DNA of 64,000 nucleotides from contig NC_135777.1 in the NCBI RefSeq assembly GCF_028453695.1, positions 8,049,714-8,113,713 on the forward strand. The letters run 5' to 3'. Made by a program: the position numbers and the translations under genes. The notes under the pieces were generated by a model. That model made no database searches. It saw nothing but the letters and a program-made list of their open reading frames with translations, and was not told where the DNA came from. The stretch comes from Augochlora pura. Lineage: Eukaryota; Arthropoda; Insecta; Hymenoptera; Halictidae. Position 1 is the first letter of the stretch. Each line of letters opens with the position of its first letter. Below are positions 10,192-20,332 of the stretch, piece after piece.

Positions 10192-10831
10192 CGATCTTTT
10201 TGCTAAGCGCCCACCAGTGTGTGTCGCGATAATCAAGCGATGACGAAGAAAATTATGACTCCAGCTCAAATTATTTATATTTTTCATTTGTTTGTTTCAT
10301 TTCGTCTTCACCTCCAAACATTTTACATATGTAGGATTTTGCACGCGCTTCTCTCGATACATTCCACCACGCAAAGTCGAAAACAGACTGGCTCCGAGAC
10401 CTCCGTAGGGCCTCCTTTTATACATGCTCAGAAAGAAACGCACTCCATTCGCTCAGGTGTCTTCAAACATACCACGCTTCAATCGTACCGCGTCTCAATC
10501 GCACCGCTGTCCTCAAACATGCCGCGATCGATCATACCGCGTCTCACTCGCACCGCTGTCCTCAAACATGCCGCGATCGATCATACCGCGTCTCACTCGC
10601 ACGGCGTCTTCAAACATGCCGCGCTTCGATCATATCGCGTCTCACTCGCATCGCGTCTCAATCGTACGGCGTCTTCAATTGCACCGCTCGTCCAAACACG
10701 CTCACACCACACGCATCCTACATATATATTCAACTTTACGAATATAATTTAGTTTTCGCCAGAATTACAATTTAAATATCAAATTGTAACAAAATTTTAC
10801 GCATGCCGGATATGTCGTCAAACCCACTTAA
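10192..10831 (+). mobile_element. TTAA element, family L (copy L1), inserted in the DD41D gene
   Basis: A 632-bp insertion (10196-10827) bounded by TTAA at 10192-10195 and 10828-10831. Removing it together with one TTAA restores the frame of the interrupted transposase remnant. The left end reads CTGTGGCGATCTTTTTGC. The element shares a block (TTTCATTTCGTCTT...CCAAAC) and its right part (TTTAAATA.CAAATT, then GTCGTC) with the shorter copy L2 at 19594-19868. It also carries the 49-bp minisatellite at 10451-10690, which L2 lacks. No transposase frame is visible. Confidence 0.75.
10451..10690 (+). repeat. 49-bp GC-rich minisatellite
   Basis: Units begin near 10451, 10501, 10550, 10599 and 10648, spaced 50, 49, 49 and 49 bp. 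Each contains CTCAAACATGCCGCG-like and TCATACCGCGTCTCACTCGC-like words. Because 49 is not a multiple of three, the apparent long frames across it (177 and 107 codons) are by-products of the repeat, not evidence of a protein. It lies inside TTAA element L1. Confidence 0.85.
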
Positions 10832-11112
10832 CTGGATAAAAAAAAATCTAAATTGGACCACCCACATCTTAAAGGAGGAAATTGAGCGCTGTATTAACGA
10901 ATTCAGCCATATTTATGCAAAACGATCATAGAGAATTTCAGTAAAAGTGCACGCATGTGCTAACAAAGCCTTGGAGGTCATTTACCCGATATCCTGTTTC
11001 ATACATAACCCTACACAGTACACTTCACGAATCAATACAAATTTATAATTTTTAATTATAACGTGTGTTCTCTATTCAAATTACGTTGCGCGTGAATTTT
11101 GGAACACCCTTT
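10832..11112 (+). pseudogene. DD41D transposase, C-terminal part and 3' terminal repeat
   Basis: Continues the gene interrupted at 10192. After the TTAA the frame reads NWIKKNLNWTTHILKEEIER, then CINEF and, after frameshifts, VHAC and SLGGHLPDILFHT ending at a TAA near 11010. The RGGHLxDxxFHT-type ending is typical of this transposase family. The 3' end, ATTTTGGAACACCCTTTAC, read in reverse is AGGGTGTTCCAAAAT, close to the AGGGTTTTCCAATAA end at 49861. Confidence 0.75.
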
Positions 11113-12781
11113 ACAAATGTACTGCCAATGGAAAGGCCGACGGGGACTGCGGCGTCGTTGCGCTCGTTCTGCTGGCTTGCACAATTTCAATTATCCTCGC
11201 CGCGGTGGTAGGTCGCGTTTCTTCGCAATCAATGGTCATGAGAACCAACGACACAGATTCTGCAAATCTATCTATAACGCGTTCGGTGCACGCTCGTTTC
11301 AAAGCGTCTGCTTTTCGTACAATATATTGTTGTTCTGATAAGAGAAACACGCCGACGTTGATTTCTTTGTGACAACCTATTTAACACAGAACCTACCACT
11401 GTCAGTCGAATGACCGGTTTCACGATTTTTACTTCATAATTGTTGGAGTTATAAGGCTGCTTCCATTAAAAATTGTTGAATATATATCTTTGGACAGCCA
11501 CATGCTGCTATAAGAATTATGAAAAATTTGTATAAACTCTATACGTAATTCTTGTGTTGGTTGCTTTTAGACCTAGGTAGGTTTAGTGTTAAAACGTGTA
11601 GATCTGTGCTAGGATTAACTAACGCGTGTTGCTTCGCATAAATGACGGTACAGTAGATGTAACGGTTGTAGCCACGTTAAGGATTTCTACGACTTTAAAT
11701 GCAAATATTCTTCATGTCTTGTATCACGTAAGAGGTGTGCAAGTGCTCGTGTACCTTAACATTATATTAAATAACCTGATGTAGTCCTCTTATGCGTAAT
11801 AAGACACTATAAAAAGACAAGATATTAATGACCGACCGAATGTTTTATACGTACCACTGATGAAAATAATATTCCACTGATCAATGATATTTCGAAGAGG
11901 AATCGTATGAAGGATAACAATGAATAATATTTACAAAAATATACTTTCAAAGTGCCACTTAAAAACTTTCCAAAAATTAACATTCTGTTATTTTAAATAG
12001 TAGTATTTATTGACCAAATTTCATGCAAAATAGCTTCGTTAAATATGTCCGTTTTGACAATTAACAATTTGGTATGTTAATCTATATGATAGATTACTTT
12101 TCGTTACATAAATGATTATATATAATATAATATAAATATAAATATAATGCACTTACTTATTTCAGTTCGTTTCCATATTCATTCTTCGACGGTACCATTC
12201 CATGCAATTTTAACGAGATAAAATACAAATATGGAACGCTAATTGATGGCAAGCTAATTGTAAGCATGCAAGATTTAATCTCGATTGTAATAACGCTTGT
12301 TCAAATTACAGGTTTCATTCTATAATTATTATAAGCCTCGTTCTCGTGTGTTATAATCGTACATGGTTATCCATCATCGTGCGGTTATCATTTTGATTTT
12401 ATTCGCTAGAGTCGACGACAACGAAAATAAGATTCTATTGAAACTTGGTTGTTTTTATTTTCTTCCATGAATACATGCGATCCTATAAAGTGACACCGTA
12501 ACAAATAATAGGATAGATATTCCAATTTCTGTGCCTCCGAGTATAAAAACGTATATATGAAAATAGTTACATATATAACTTGATAATTTATAAGTTTTTA
12601 TTATATCTACCTATCAACGTATATGATCTAGAGAAATGTATGACATTTTTTATATATTAATACATAGTAAATATTTTTCAATTGATTGTAGAGCTGTTCT
12701 GATGAGTTTAAGTAATTTTAAATAGTATAATATACATATAATATAGTAGTTGAGTCTTGTAAAAGATTGGAAGAGATTTTT
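11113..12781. other. Unassigned sequence
   Basis: 11115-11350 is more GC-rich, with 79-codon frames on both strands that resemble nothing known to me. The remaining 1.4 kb is AT-rich and featureless to the eye. Confidence 0.35.
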
Positions 12782-13281
12782 NNNNNNNNNNNNNNNNNNN
12801 NNNNNNNNNNNNNNNNNNNNNNNNNNNNNNNNNNNNNNNNNNNNNNNNNNNNNNNNNNNNNNNNNNNNNNNNNNNNNNNNNNNNNNNNNNNNNNNNNNNN
12901 NNNNNNNNNNNNNNNNNNNNNNNNNNNNNNNNNNNNNNNNNNNNNNNNNNNNNNNNNNNNNNNNNNNNNNNNNNNNNNNNNNNNNNNNNNNNNNNNNNNN
13001 NNNNNNNNNNNNNNNNNNNNNNNNNNNNNNNNNNNNNNNNNNNNNNNNNNNNNNNNNNNNNNNNNNNNNNNNNNNNNNNNNNNNNNNNNNNNNNNNNNNN
13101 NNNNNNNNNNNNNNNNNNNNNNNNNNNNNNNNNNNNNNNNNNNNNNNNNNNNNNNNNNNNNNNNNNNNNNNNNNNNNNNNNNNNNNNNNNNNNNNNNNNN
13201 NNNNNNNNNNNNNNNNNNNNNNNNNNNNNNNNNNNNNNNNNNNNNNNNNNNNNNNNNNNNNNNNNNNNNNNNNNNNNNNNN
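12782..13281. other. Assembly gap (500 N)
   Basis: Exactly 500 N. Any frame reported across it is an artefact. Confidence 0.99.
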
Positions 13282-13879
13282 TAGAAAAACTGTTGAAAAA
13301 GATTGATACAGAATTTGCGCTATAAATTATTTATATTCTAGGCCACATTCAACGTTTTACTGGTACTAAAATAAGCTTATTTGTAATTCATTCGAATCGA
13401 ATTCATATTACTAACTTCAAAAATGTAACGACACTTTTTGAATTATAAATTATTGAAAATAAAAGAAGATTAATTATTTGAAACAACATTTGCATCATTT
13501 TTGAAATAAGTACACAAATTCATAGTTTACTTAAAAATGATTTGAAAGGCTGTTTACTTTTATCTGTGAAAGGGTTTAATTTTACTTGCAAGTAGTGAAT
13601 TTGATGAAAAAAATCGATTTGAGTTAAACACCAACGAAATCATCATTCTTTCATTAAAATGGCTTGATAAAGCTAATTTTGTTTAAATCGGGATGACATG
13701 TCATTGAAAATATCCAAACGTACATACATGTTGCATGAATTATGATTTTGTTGGAATATTTACTGTTTAACATGCATTTTCAATATTAAAAAATGTGCGC
13801 ACTACTTTTTGTCTGTTTTCCCTTAATATGCAAATTTTCTATTTTTTGCTTTGTCTCGTTTCTATTAAAAGTTCGTCGC
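13282..13879. other. Unassigned AT-rich sequence
   Basis: No gene, repeat or RNA is recognised. Confidence 0.4.
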
Positions 13880-14335
13880 GTTTGAAAAAACTTCGTCACT
13901 TTGCCCCGTGGCGCGCCACTGATACAAGAATGGAAGAAATTTTGCGGACAAGCGACTATTTCACAGTTACCGACAACGAGCCTCGGAGCCTAAGTGGCCG
14001 GTTCCGTGGTATTGGTGTAGACTGATCGATTCTCGCCACGCGCTTGTCAAGATCCATTGTTGTGGAATGCACGACCGAGGATCGTTACAGCACCGAAAAC
14101 TCCGTCGGTCTATCGTCGTTGACGTTGTCATCCTATTTTTGGAGAAGCCTCGGTGGACTCGGCCGTCAATGTGGTGGTGGGGTTGCTCGCGACCATGGAC
14201 CATCGCCCGCGCCATTTATGGGCGCGTCGCGACGCGTGGTCACTTTGCCGAATTCTGCTATGCGACCCTGAAAAATTGGGGAGGTTACACCACCGCAAAA
14301 TAGGGGAGAGTCGTGCGGCACCGAACAAATTTTTA
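13880..14335. other. CpG-rich patch with overlapping open frames
   Basis: Open frames of 75-96 codons overlap in five reading frames on both strands, a sign of GC-rich composition rather than coding. No motif is recognised in any frame. Confidence 0.35.
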
Positions 14336-15480
14336 AATCCTCTCTCCTACAAAATGCGAATAGAATTAATGTGTCACTTGAAAATGATACTTAAATCTCT
14401 TTCCACTCGAATAATTATTCAAATAATTCCGCAAATCGTTTAATTCTTATTTCTTATTTGCAAGTAAACTGTTATCTTTTATTTGGATTTTAGGAAGAGA
14501 CGTAATAAATCGTAATCAATTATTTTTGCTTCTCTTCCGTCTCGTGTATATTACAAAGAATGTTTTGAATTCCAAATAATTTATAATTTTTTATTTATTC
14601 CTTCGTTTATCGCGTAATGAATATCAATTTCCATGTATTATTATTGAAGAAATTGTGTTATTTCTCGTGAAGTCAATCAAAGCAGTTGAATCTTAATTGA
14701 AATCGTATTTATAATTAACTTATAATAAAGTTATATTTATATAAATTTAAATTAAATTGTATATTAAATTTATTATTTATAACAAATAAATTTATAATAA
14801 AATTGTGTTATTTTATATAATTTATTCGAATTGCTTAATTTATTAAGCTAATTTAAGCTTTTATATAACATCAGTTTTTATTTAAACAATCATTTTACTG
14901 AACATTTACTTAAATGCCAGCATGGCATTTTTCAGGTGCCTAGTTCATTACATTGTTAGTCCATTTTTCATTAATTTTACTATACTTTTTTCAAAGTTGC
15001 TATTATAAGGTTCCTAAAAATCTTCGTATACTTTTATGTCCATGATTCCTTTATTAATTTTTCTAATTTTCGTACGAGACATTCTAAAAGTTTGTTTACG
15101 ATATTAAATTACAGGAATTTTCAGATTATTAGTCAACCTAATAACTATAGTACTTATTTAAATAATAAAGCGAAGAAAATTAGTTACAGAAAGCTCTTAC
15201 AATCATTTCTGATCGCACTTCCAAACTTCCGTTATAAATTGTTATTTACAACATCCTTGTTAATGCAAAGCAACTATCAGTATTTCTTTAGGATATATGT
15301 AATTAGAGATTTAAAACAAGGATATATTTGCTAAAAATGCACTTGGCATACAATATTAAAGCGGTAAAGAAAGTCAGCTTTTAAGTACAGAAAAGTTATT
15401 TTATTCCTTGCAGATGTACATTTCGTATTCATCAAAGTATAATAAATATGTGTGTTTCAAATGTCATTTTACATTACATA
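14336..15480. other. Unassigned AT-rich sequence
   Basis: Includes a very AT-rich stretch at 14700-14870 with repeated TTATAAATTTA-like words. Nothing else is supported. Confidence 0.4.
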
Positions 15481-15858
15481 GGATGTCCAAAAATGTCTAA
15501 CTACCCGAAAATGGGGAGTACATGTGGTTATTTGAAGTAACTATTTCCTTTATAAAAATTTTCTCCGAGACATTGTTAAAGAGGTATTAACGAAAAACGA
15601 TGACCAATGAGTGACATGATCAATCGAATTTTGAAGAGGGGCGGGGTGGGGGCGAGCTGACGAACGGAATTGGGCTTCGATCACTCGTCGGGCTCGGCTG
15701 CCTCGCACCAGCAGAGCTCGTCTCCCATTGGTCAATGATTTTTCGTCAATAACTTCTTAACAGTGTCTCGGAGAAAATTTCTATAAAGGAGAAAGTTACT
15801 TCAAATAACCTCAGGAAACTTTCATTTTCCGATTGCGAGTAACTTTTGAAAGACCTTG
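15481..15858. mobile_element. Fold-back MITE, family E
   Basis: About 378 bp flanked by TA at 15479-15480 and 15859-15860. The two halves are long inverted repeats: GGTTATTTGAAGTAACT near 15525 and its inverse near 15795, then TTTCTCCGAGACA and GACCAATG.G further in. The pairing covers roughly 100 bp per arm around a GC-rich centre (GGGCGGGGTGGGGGCGAGC). The outer ends, GGATGTCCAAAAATG and (reversed) CAAGGTCTTTCAAAAG, are less well matched. Non-coding. It ends 14 bp before the mariner at 15873. Confidence 0.75.
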
Positions 15859-15872
15859 TATATTTGGAGATA

Positions 15873-16748
15873 TTAAGTTGGGGAAAAAGAAATCCATTAT
15901 TTTTACGCGAACTTCAAGACTTTATTTAACATGTTTCCGATTGTCCGATTTAGGTAAAATATGCACCGTTTTGTTCTATAATTTGTTGCCATTTTAAAGG
16001 TAACTTCATAATCCCACTCTCGTAGAAGTCTTGACCCCTATTCGCGAAAAACTCTTGTAATCGACTTTTACAATCTTCTCTCGGTGCTAATTTCTTATCA
16101 CTAAGGAAGTTTCGCAATGCAAGATTGAATTTTCTGACGAGTCACTATAGACGAGTGTGACCTGGCGTTGTCTCGATGGCACACAACACCTCTCCTGTTG
16201 GCCAATTCTGGCCGTTTCTCATCAATCGCTAGCTTCAAACGGTCCAGTTATTGACAGGAGAGATCCGAATTTAGTGTTTGACCATATGGAAGCAACTCAT
16301 AATAAATGATTCCTTTCCAGTCCCACCAAATGCACAGCAGAACCTTCTTGGCTGTTAGTCCTGGTTTGGCCACCGTCTGACCTGCTTCACCAGGCTTTAA
16401 CTATGAACGTTTTCGCACAGTGTTGTCGTATGTGATCCATTTCTCATCCTCAGTCACCATGCGTTCAAGGAATGGGTCAATATCATTCCGTTTGGCCAAG
16501 ATATCACAGATGGAAATTCGAACCATCATGGTTTTTTGTGTTAATTGATGTGGCACCCAAACGTCGAGCTTCTTTTCAAATTCAGCTTTGTGCAAATGGT
16601 TTAAAACCGTTTCATGGTCGATCTTTAGCTCCCGGGCGATGCTACGACTGCTAACATGCCGGTCAACTGAATCTGAAATTGTTTGATCGATACTTTAACA
16701 GATATCGATCACTACATCCGTCTACCGAGAAAATAATGGATTTGTTTT
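15873..16748 (-). mobile_element. Internally deleted mariner element, minus strand
   Basis: The 3' terminal repeat at 15873 reads TTAAGTTGGGGAAAAAGAAA, preceded by TA. The 5' end at about 16748 contains the reverse of the ATCCATTATTTT...CGGTAGACGG block. It belongs to the same family as the plus-strand copy at 26439-27508. Length is about 876 bp against about 1.3 kb expected, owing to two deletions. The outer 10-15 bp at the 16748 end have diverged and no TA is clear there. Confidence 0.85.
15950..16675 (-). pseudogene. Mariner transposase pseudogene, minus strand
   Basis: Read on the minus strand, the leader joins directly to the HVSSRSIAREL-type helix-turn-helix segment, so the first ~80 residues are gone. 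It then runs through KLDVWVPHQLTQKTMMVRIS, MVTEDEKWITYDN (first catalytic aspartate region), LLCIWWDWKGIIYYELLPYG and the RGVVCHRDNA-type block with the second aspartate. A second deletion fuses the TRQKIQ region to LRNFLSDKKL, removing the HPPYSPDL...SDYHLF block with the third aspartate. The C-terminus IMKLPLKWQQIIEQNGAYFT and its TAA (15950-15952) are intact. It cannot be active. Confidence 0.85.
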
Positions 16749-17550
16749 CTAGTGTTACAACAATCCTCAGTGTTCCCTACTATTTGCGCTACCGTTTCAA
16801 GAAGGGGTTTCGATTCAGCGGTGTTTTCAGTGTAACCGTTAAAATTTTCGAAAGATATGCAAGGCGTGGCCGATCGACACCGTTGTCAAATAAATTAATA
16901 ATCGTCCGTCGATCTGGCATTTCCGCGGACGACAATTAAAGATCATTTATACGATGACCTGCCGAGCTCCGTAAGGCAGGTGGCTGCGCCGAGATGTATT
17001 TTACGTTCTCCAGTCACTTTCACTACTGTCGCTGAACGTCGTCGATTCGTAATGTTATCCGGCCGTTAGGTAACCGATGAATAACGAAACGGCAGCGCGG
17101 AAAGAAAGTGGCACTTCGGCAGGAAATTTCGAATTTCGTTGGTTTTTGTAAACCGGATGCAATACTCGCCGCGGTAGAAACAGGTTAGGAGCGAGATAAT
17201 ACTAGTTTACGAGGAAAAGTGGCTCCGTCTTAATCTCTCCTTTAGATTAGGAGAGAGAAACATTTGCGGATGTAAATCTTTTTTTTTCACCGTGGCTTTC
17301 GGTATTAGAACGAACTGCATCAAGAGCACCGTTTTGCTCCAGCATGCGCGTTATAAATTCCGGACACATAATTCAGGCGGTTAGTTTCCCTGACTTCGTG
17401 TATCATAGGCAATATCAATTAATATCGCAGATTATTATCTGGACGGCTCAGAAGCCAACCGGTGAAAGCTCATTCACCTTAAAGTTGAGATAAATAAGAA
17501 ATTTGCGCGTTAGTTGGCAAAATAATGTGTAACACTATTTTTTATCGTAA
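16749..17550. other. Unassigned sequence with a CpG-rich centre
   Basis: 16950-17270 is GC-rich (CCGAGCTCCG, GGCAGCGCGG words). No frame or repeat is recognised. Confidence 0.35.
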
Positions 17551-17790
17551 TTAACCCCTTAACACATATTCGTCCGGTAATTCTTTGCACTGCCATTCAC
17601 AAAGTGACAGCATTTTTTTGACACTATCTGTAGAAATGATATGGTCAATATAAAAGAAACGTAACTTGTTGTTAAGCGTCATAAATTTTTCAGTGACGAT
17701 TATAATTATACCATCTTTGGTTAAAATTATCTTTGTTTCGTAAAAATTAGAATTTAATTTATTTTGAATTAAAGGAACAAAAATCAATTA
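17551..17790 (+). mobile_element. TTAA MITE-like end, family F (copy F1)
   Basis: Begins TTAA CCCCTTAACACATATTCG at 17551. It shares CATTCACAAA.TG.C.GCAT and TGACACTATCTGTAGAAATGA with 59559-59665, and its terminal word with reversed ends near 3405 and 34144. The right boundary is not found, so the end given is approximate. Confidence 0.5.
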
Positions 17791-18184
17791 TTTTCTGTAA
17801 TATACAAATGAGGAATTTTTGTTATTTGGATATTGGTAATTATTTGCAAACTTGAATTTGACAAACGACCGTATGAATTTTGTCTAGTTGTTAAACGTAA
17901 ATGATTCTACTCACTTTCGCACTATAATTCTGTCATTATAGCTACAATGAATTATTATAAAATGATGAATATTAAAAAGGAATTTATACAGTTTCTAAAA
18001 TGTCTTCAAAATAATATTAATTATGTTCAGAATGTTTTTCTTAATTTCATTCTATTATGAAAAGAATATATTTCAATTTTTATTTAACATTAGCGTTGCT
18101 TCATTGATCTGTTATATTACAAATGAAATAATATCTACATTCAGATAAATATATTAAAGAACAGAAATGTTTTAATTTGATTCT
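17791..18184. other. Unassigned AT-rich sequence
   Basis: No gene or repeat is recognised. Confidence 0.4.
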
Positions 18185-18315
18185 TTAACCCTTAGGGCTC
18201 TAAATACTCCGCTTACGGTCTTTATGACTTAGAGTAAACGCATATCTGCGACTTTCGGCCACAACGGCGACTTTCGCCAAACGCATATATGCGTCCATAG
18301 AGCCCTAAGGGTTAA
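18185..18315. mobile_element. Short TTAA MITE, family H
   Basis: A 123-bp element (18189-18311) with TTAA on both sides (18185-18188 and 18312-18315) and a perfect 14-bp terminal inverted repeat, CCCTTAGGGCTCTA / TAGAGCCCTAAGGG. Inside, GCGACTTTCGGCC and GCGACTTTCGCC form a direct repeat, and AAACGCATATCTGCG and AAACGCATATATGCG a second one. Only one copy is seen in this window. The perfect ends suggest relatively recent insertion. Confidence 0.85.
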
Positions 18316-18418
18316 TAACTCCTCGTACATAGTAACGCTAAATTAAATCGTCTGTATACGCCACGTTTCTTTGAAAATAAATTATATAGAAAAGGGTTAA
18401 AAAAAGTAATAATTAATA

Positions 18419-18658
18419 CTAACCCTTTGCACTCGAGTGGTGACTCTGAGGCACCACTGAAATTGTTATATAACGTTCCAAGATCATTTTTATACCTTAT
18501 CATCAAAGTTTATATTTAAAAACTATATTAAATAGTGAAACTATCACAAGAATAAATTCCATATGCATAAAAGTGTACTCTGTTGCATAAATTAAAAATA
18601 CTATAACCAGAGAAATTATTCTTTTACAGTTAAAATTGTTTCGAGCGCAAGGGGTTAA
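18419..18658 (+). mobile_element. TTAA MITE, family A (copy A1)
   Basis: Left end CCCTTTGCACTCGAGTGG follows a decayed TTAA. The right end TTTCGAGCGCAAGGGG precedes TTAA at 18655-18658. Next to the left end lies the palindrome-like GTGACTCTGAGGCACCAC, typical of the family. Non-coding, about 232 bp between the TTAAs. Confidence 0.8.
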
Positions 18659-19593
18659 TACTTAATCAGTGTATTTAATCTTTTTTACTTTGTTTAGTCA
18701 TTCTGCGATAAATAGAAGTGCTGCTATCTATTGATTATTTATAAAGACTATATTGACTTATCGGCCAATATTTCCTATAATAAAGATGTGTTTGCACTGC
18801 GTAAGTCATTTTCGAAGAAAACTGGACTTAAGACATTAATTGTTTTATGAACCGTCCATCTACCTATATGCGCATCTTTTGACAAACTTGGATTGATAAG
18901 TAATAGTTCTATGCTTTCAATTCTGCTTTAATTATATATACTCCTTTATATAGTCTTCTTAATCCTTAATATAATTCGAGCTTTTCTATATTAATCTGAA
19001 TTTATTCAATATAAGACAGTTTGTATTTAATATAATTTTTAATATAAATACAATATAAGTACGAGTCATATAAATTACATGATATTGATACAAATAACTT
19101 TTCAAAATTGTATTAATTTTTCTTAAAAATAATTATAATGATTTTACTAATTCTTATTTACAATAATTGTATTTATTTTTATTAAGAAAACCGTAAAGTA
19201 AAGCCTAACAAAATAAATTTATTGTTGTTGGTTGTACGATTTTTTTACGTGATAATATTTGAATATTGTTTGTATTGTCTTTATTAAATTTTAATAAGTT
19301 TTTGATAATTTATAATAATTTTTAATACAAATTTGAATTATGATTTGGTTTAACTGGGCATAAATGTAGGTTGAATGATGACAATCGTTTCACAATTTTT
19401 TACATAATATTATTTAAATAATCATCGCATACAAAAATAATGTAATGCAACACAAATATAATATAAAACTATAAAACTAATATAAACGGTAGATAGATAT
19501 ATCCTTTAATTATGCTTTCTCATTTTCGTCACTACTGAAAGGGTTAAACTTTTAGTTTAAAATAATATTACAGTCATCTCTATCATCAACCAG
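18659..19593. other. Unassigned AT-rich sequence
   Basis: Very AT-rich, with TATAATTTTTAATATAAAT-like runs around 18960-19330. No gene or element boundary is recognised. Confidence 0.4.
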
Positions 19594-19868
19594 TTAACTG
19601 TTGCAGCCTCTTCGAAAAGCGTGTACGTAAAACGAGTACACTATTTCACTATACAGTGTTTCCATAATAATTAATTAAATATTTTTCTCTGTTCGTTTTA
19701 TTTCGTCTTGTTTTCCAAATATTCGAAACATCTCAATGTTCACGAACAGATTTCAGCTTTCACTAAAACTGCATTTTAAATAGCAAATTTATATGCACGA
19801 CAAGTATATTCGTCACAATCAGTCGTCTTCACGACGACTTTACTCATCAAAAACAGCTAACCAGTTAA
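19594..19868 (+). mobile_element. TTAA element, family L (copy L2)
   Basis: TTAA at 19594-19597 is followed by CTGTTGCAGCCTCTTCG; the right end is AACAGCTAACCAG before TTAA at 19865-19868. It shares the left end, the TTTATTTCGTCTTGTTTTCC block and the TTTTAAATAGCAAATTT block with L1 at 10192-10831. At 267 bp it lacks the minisatellite found in L1. Its right TTAA is also the left TTAA of element B3. Confidence 0.65.
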
Positions 19869-20332
19869 ACCCCTTGCCGTACTTTGACGAGTCCGACTCG
19901 TGATGGAAATTACTAGTAATAAATAATTAAATATGGATGTTATTCTGTTCTTTAAAATTGGAATAAAATTCTAATCTCTTATTATTAATCCTTTGCACTC
20001 GAGTGGCGCCTCTGAGGCGCCAATGAAAATTGTTATATCATTTCCAAAATAATTTTGACATTATTATAGATCCTTCTATTTAAAAGACTGTTAAAAGCAT
20101 AACAGTTTTACGCGTCAGAAGACCCAATCTCATATGCATAAACAGCTGGTCAAAATAGCTATTTTCGATCTAGGCTTGAAATGGTTTCGAGTACAAGGGG
20201 TTAACATTTAAGCGTACAAGTAAATTCAGGCACGGAATAAACATTAACGTTCTGTTCCTTCTTAGAAATTGTGCCAAATGAAAAATTCCTAATCGCATCG
20301 ATTGTGAGGAAAATGGTACGTGAAGGGGTTAA
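19865..20332 (+). mobile_element. TTAA MITE, family B (copy B3), split by copy A2
   Basis: The left end ACCCCTTGCCGTACTTTGAC follows TTAA at 19865-19868, with the palindromic ACGAGTCCGACTCGT next to it. The right end GTACGTGAAGGGG precedes TTAA at 20329-20332. A family A element sits inside it at 19985-20204. With that removed, the two halves match B1 and B2 in order (TCTAATCTCTTATTATTAA, then CATTTAAGCGTACAAGTAAA). This copy defines the family B terminal repeat best. Confidence 0.75.
19985..20204 (+). mobile_element. TTAA MITE, family A (copy A2), nested in B3
   Basis: TTAA at 19985-19988 and 20201-20204. Left end TCCTTTGCACTCGAGTGG, right end GTTTCGAGTACAAGGGG. The subterminal GGCGCCTCTGAGGCGCC is a perfect 17-bp odd palindrome, the best example of a feature seen in most family A copies. 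It lies inside a family B element with the TTAA duplicated, so it is the younger of the two. Confidence 0.85.

Noticed and set aside
10219..10752. 177-aa repetitive protein
   Set aside because: The frame runs through a 49-bp tandem repeat inside a non-coding mobile element, and a second frame is equally open.
12750..13325. Long open frames across the N run
   Set aside because: They exist only because N codons are not stops. The same applies to frames over 30890-31580 and 33301-33555.
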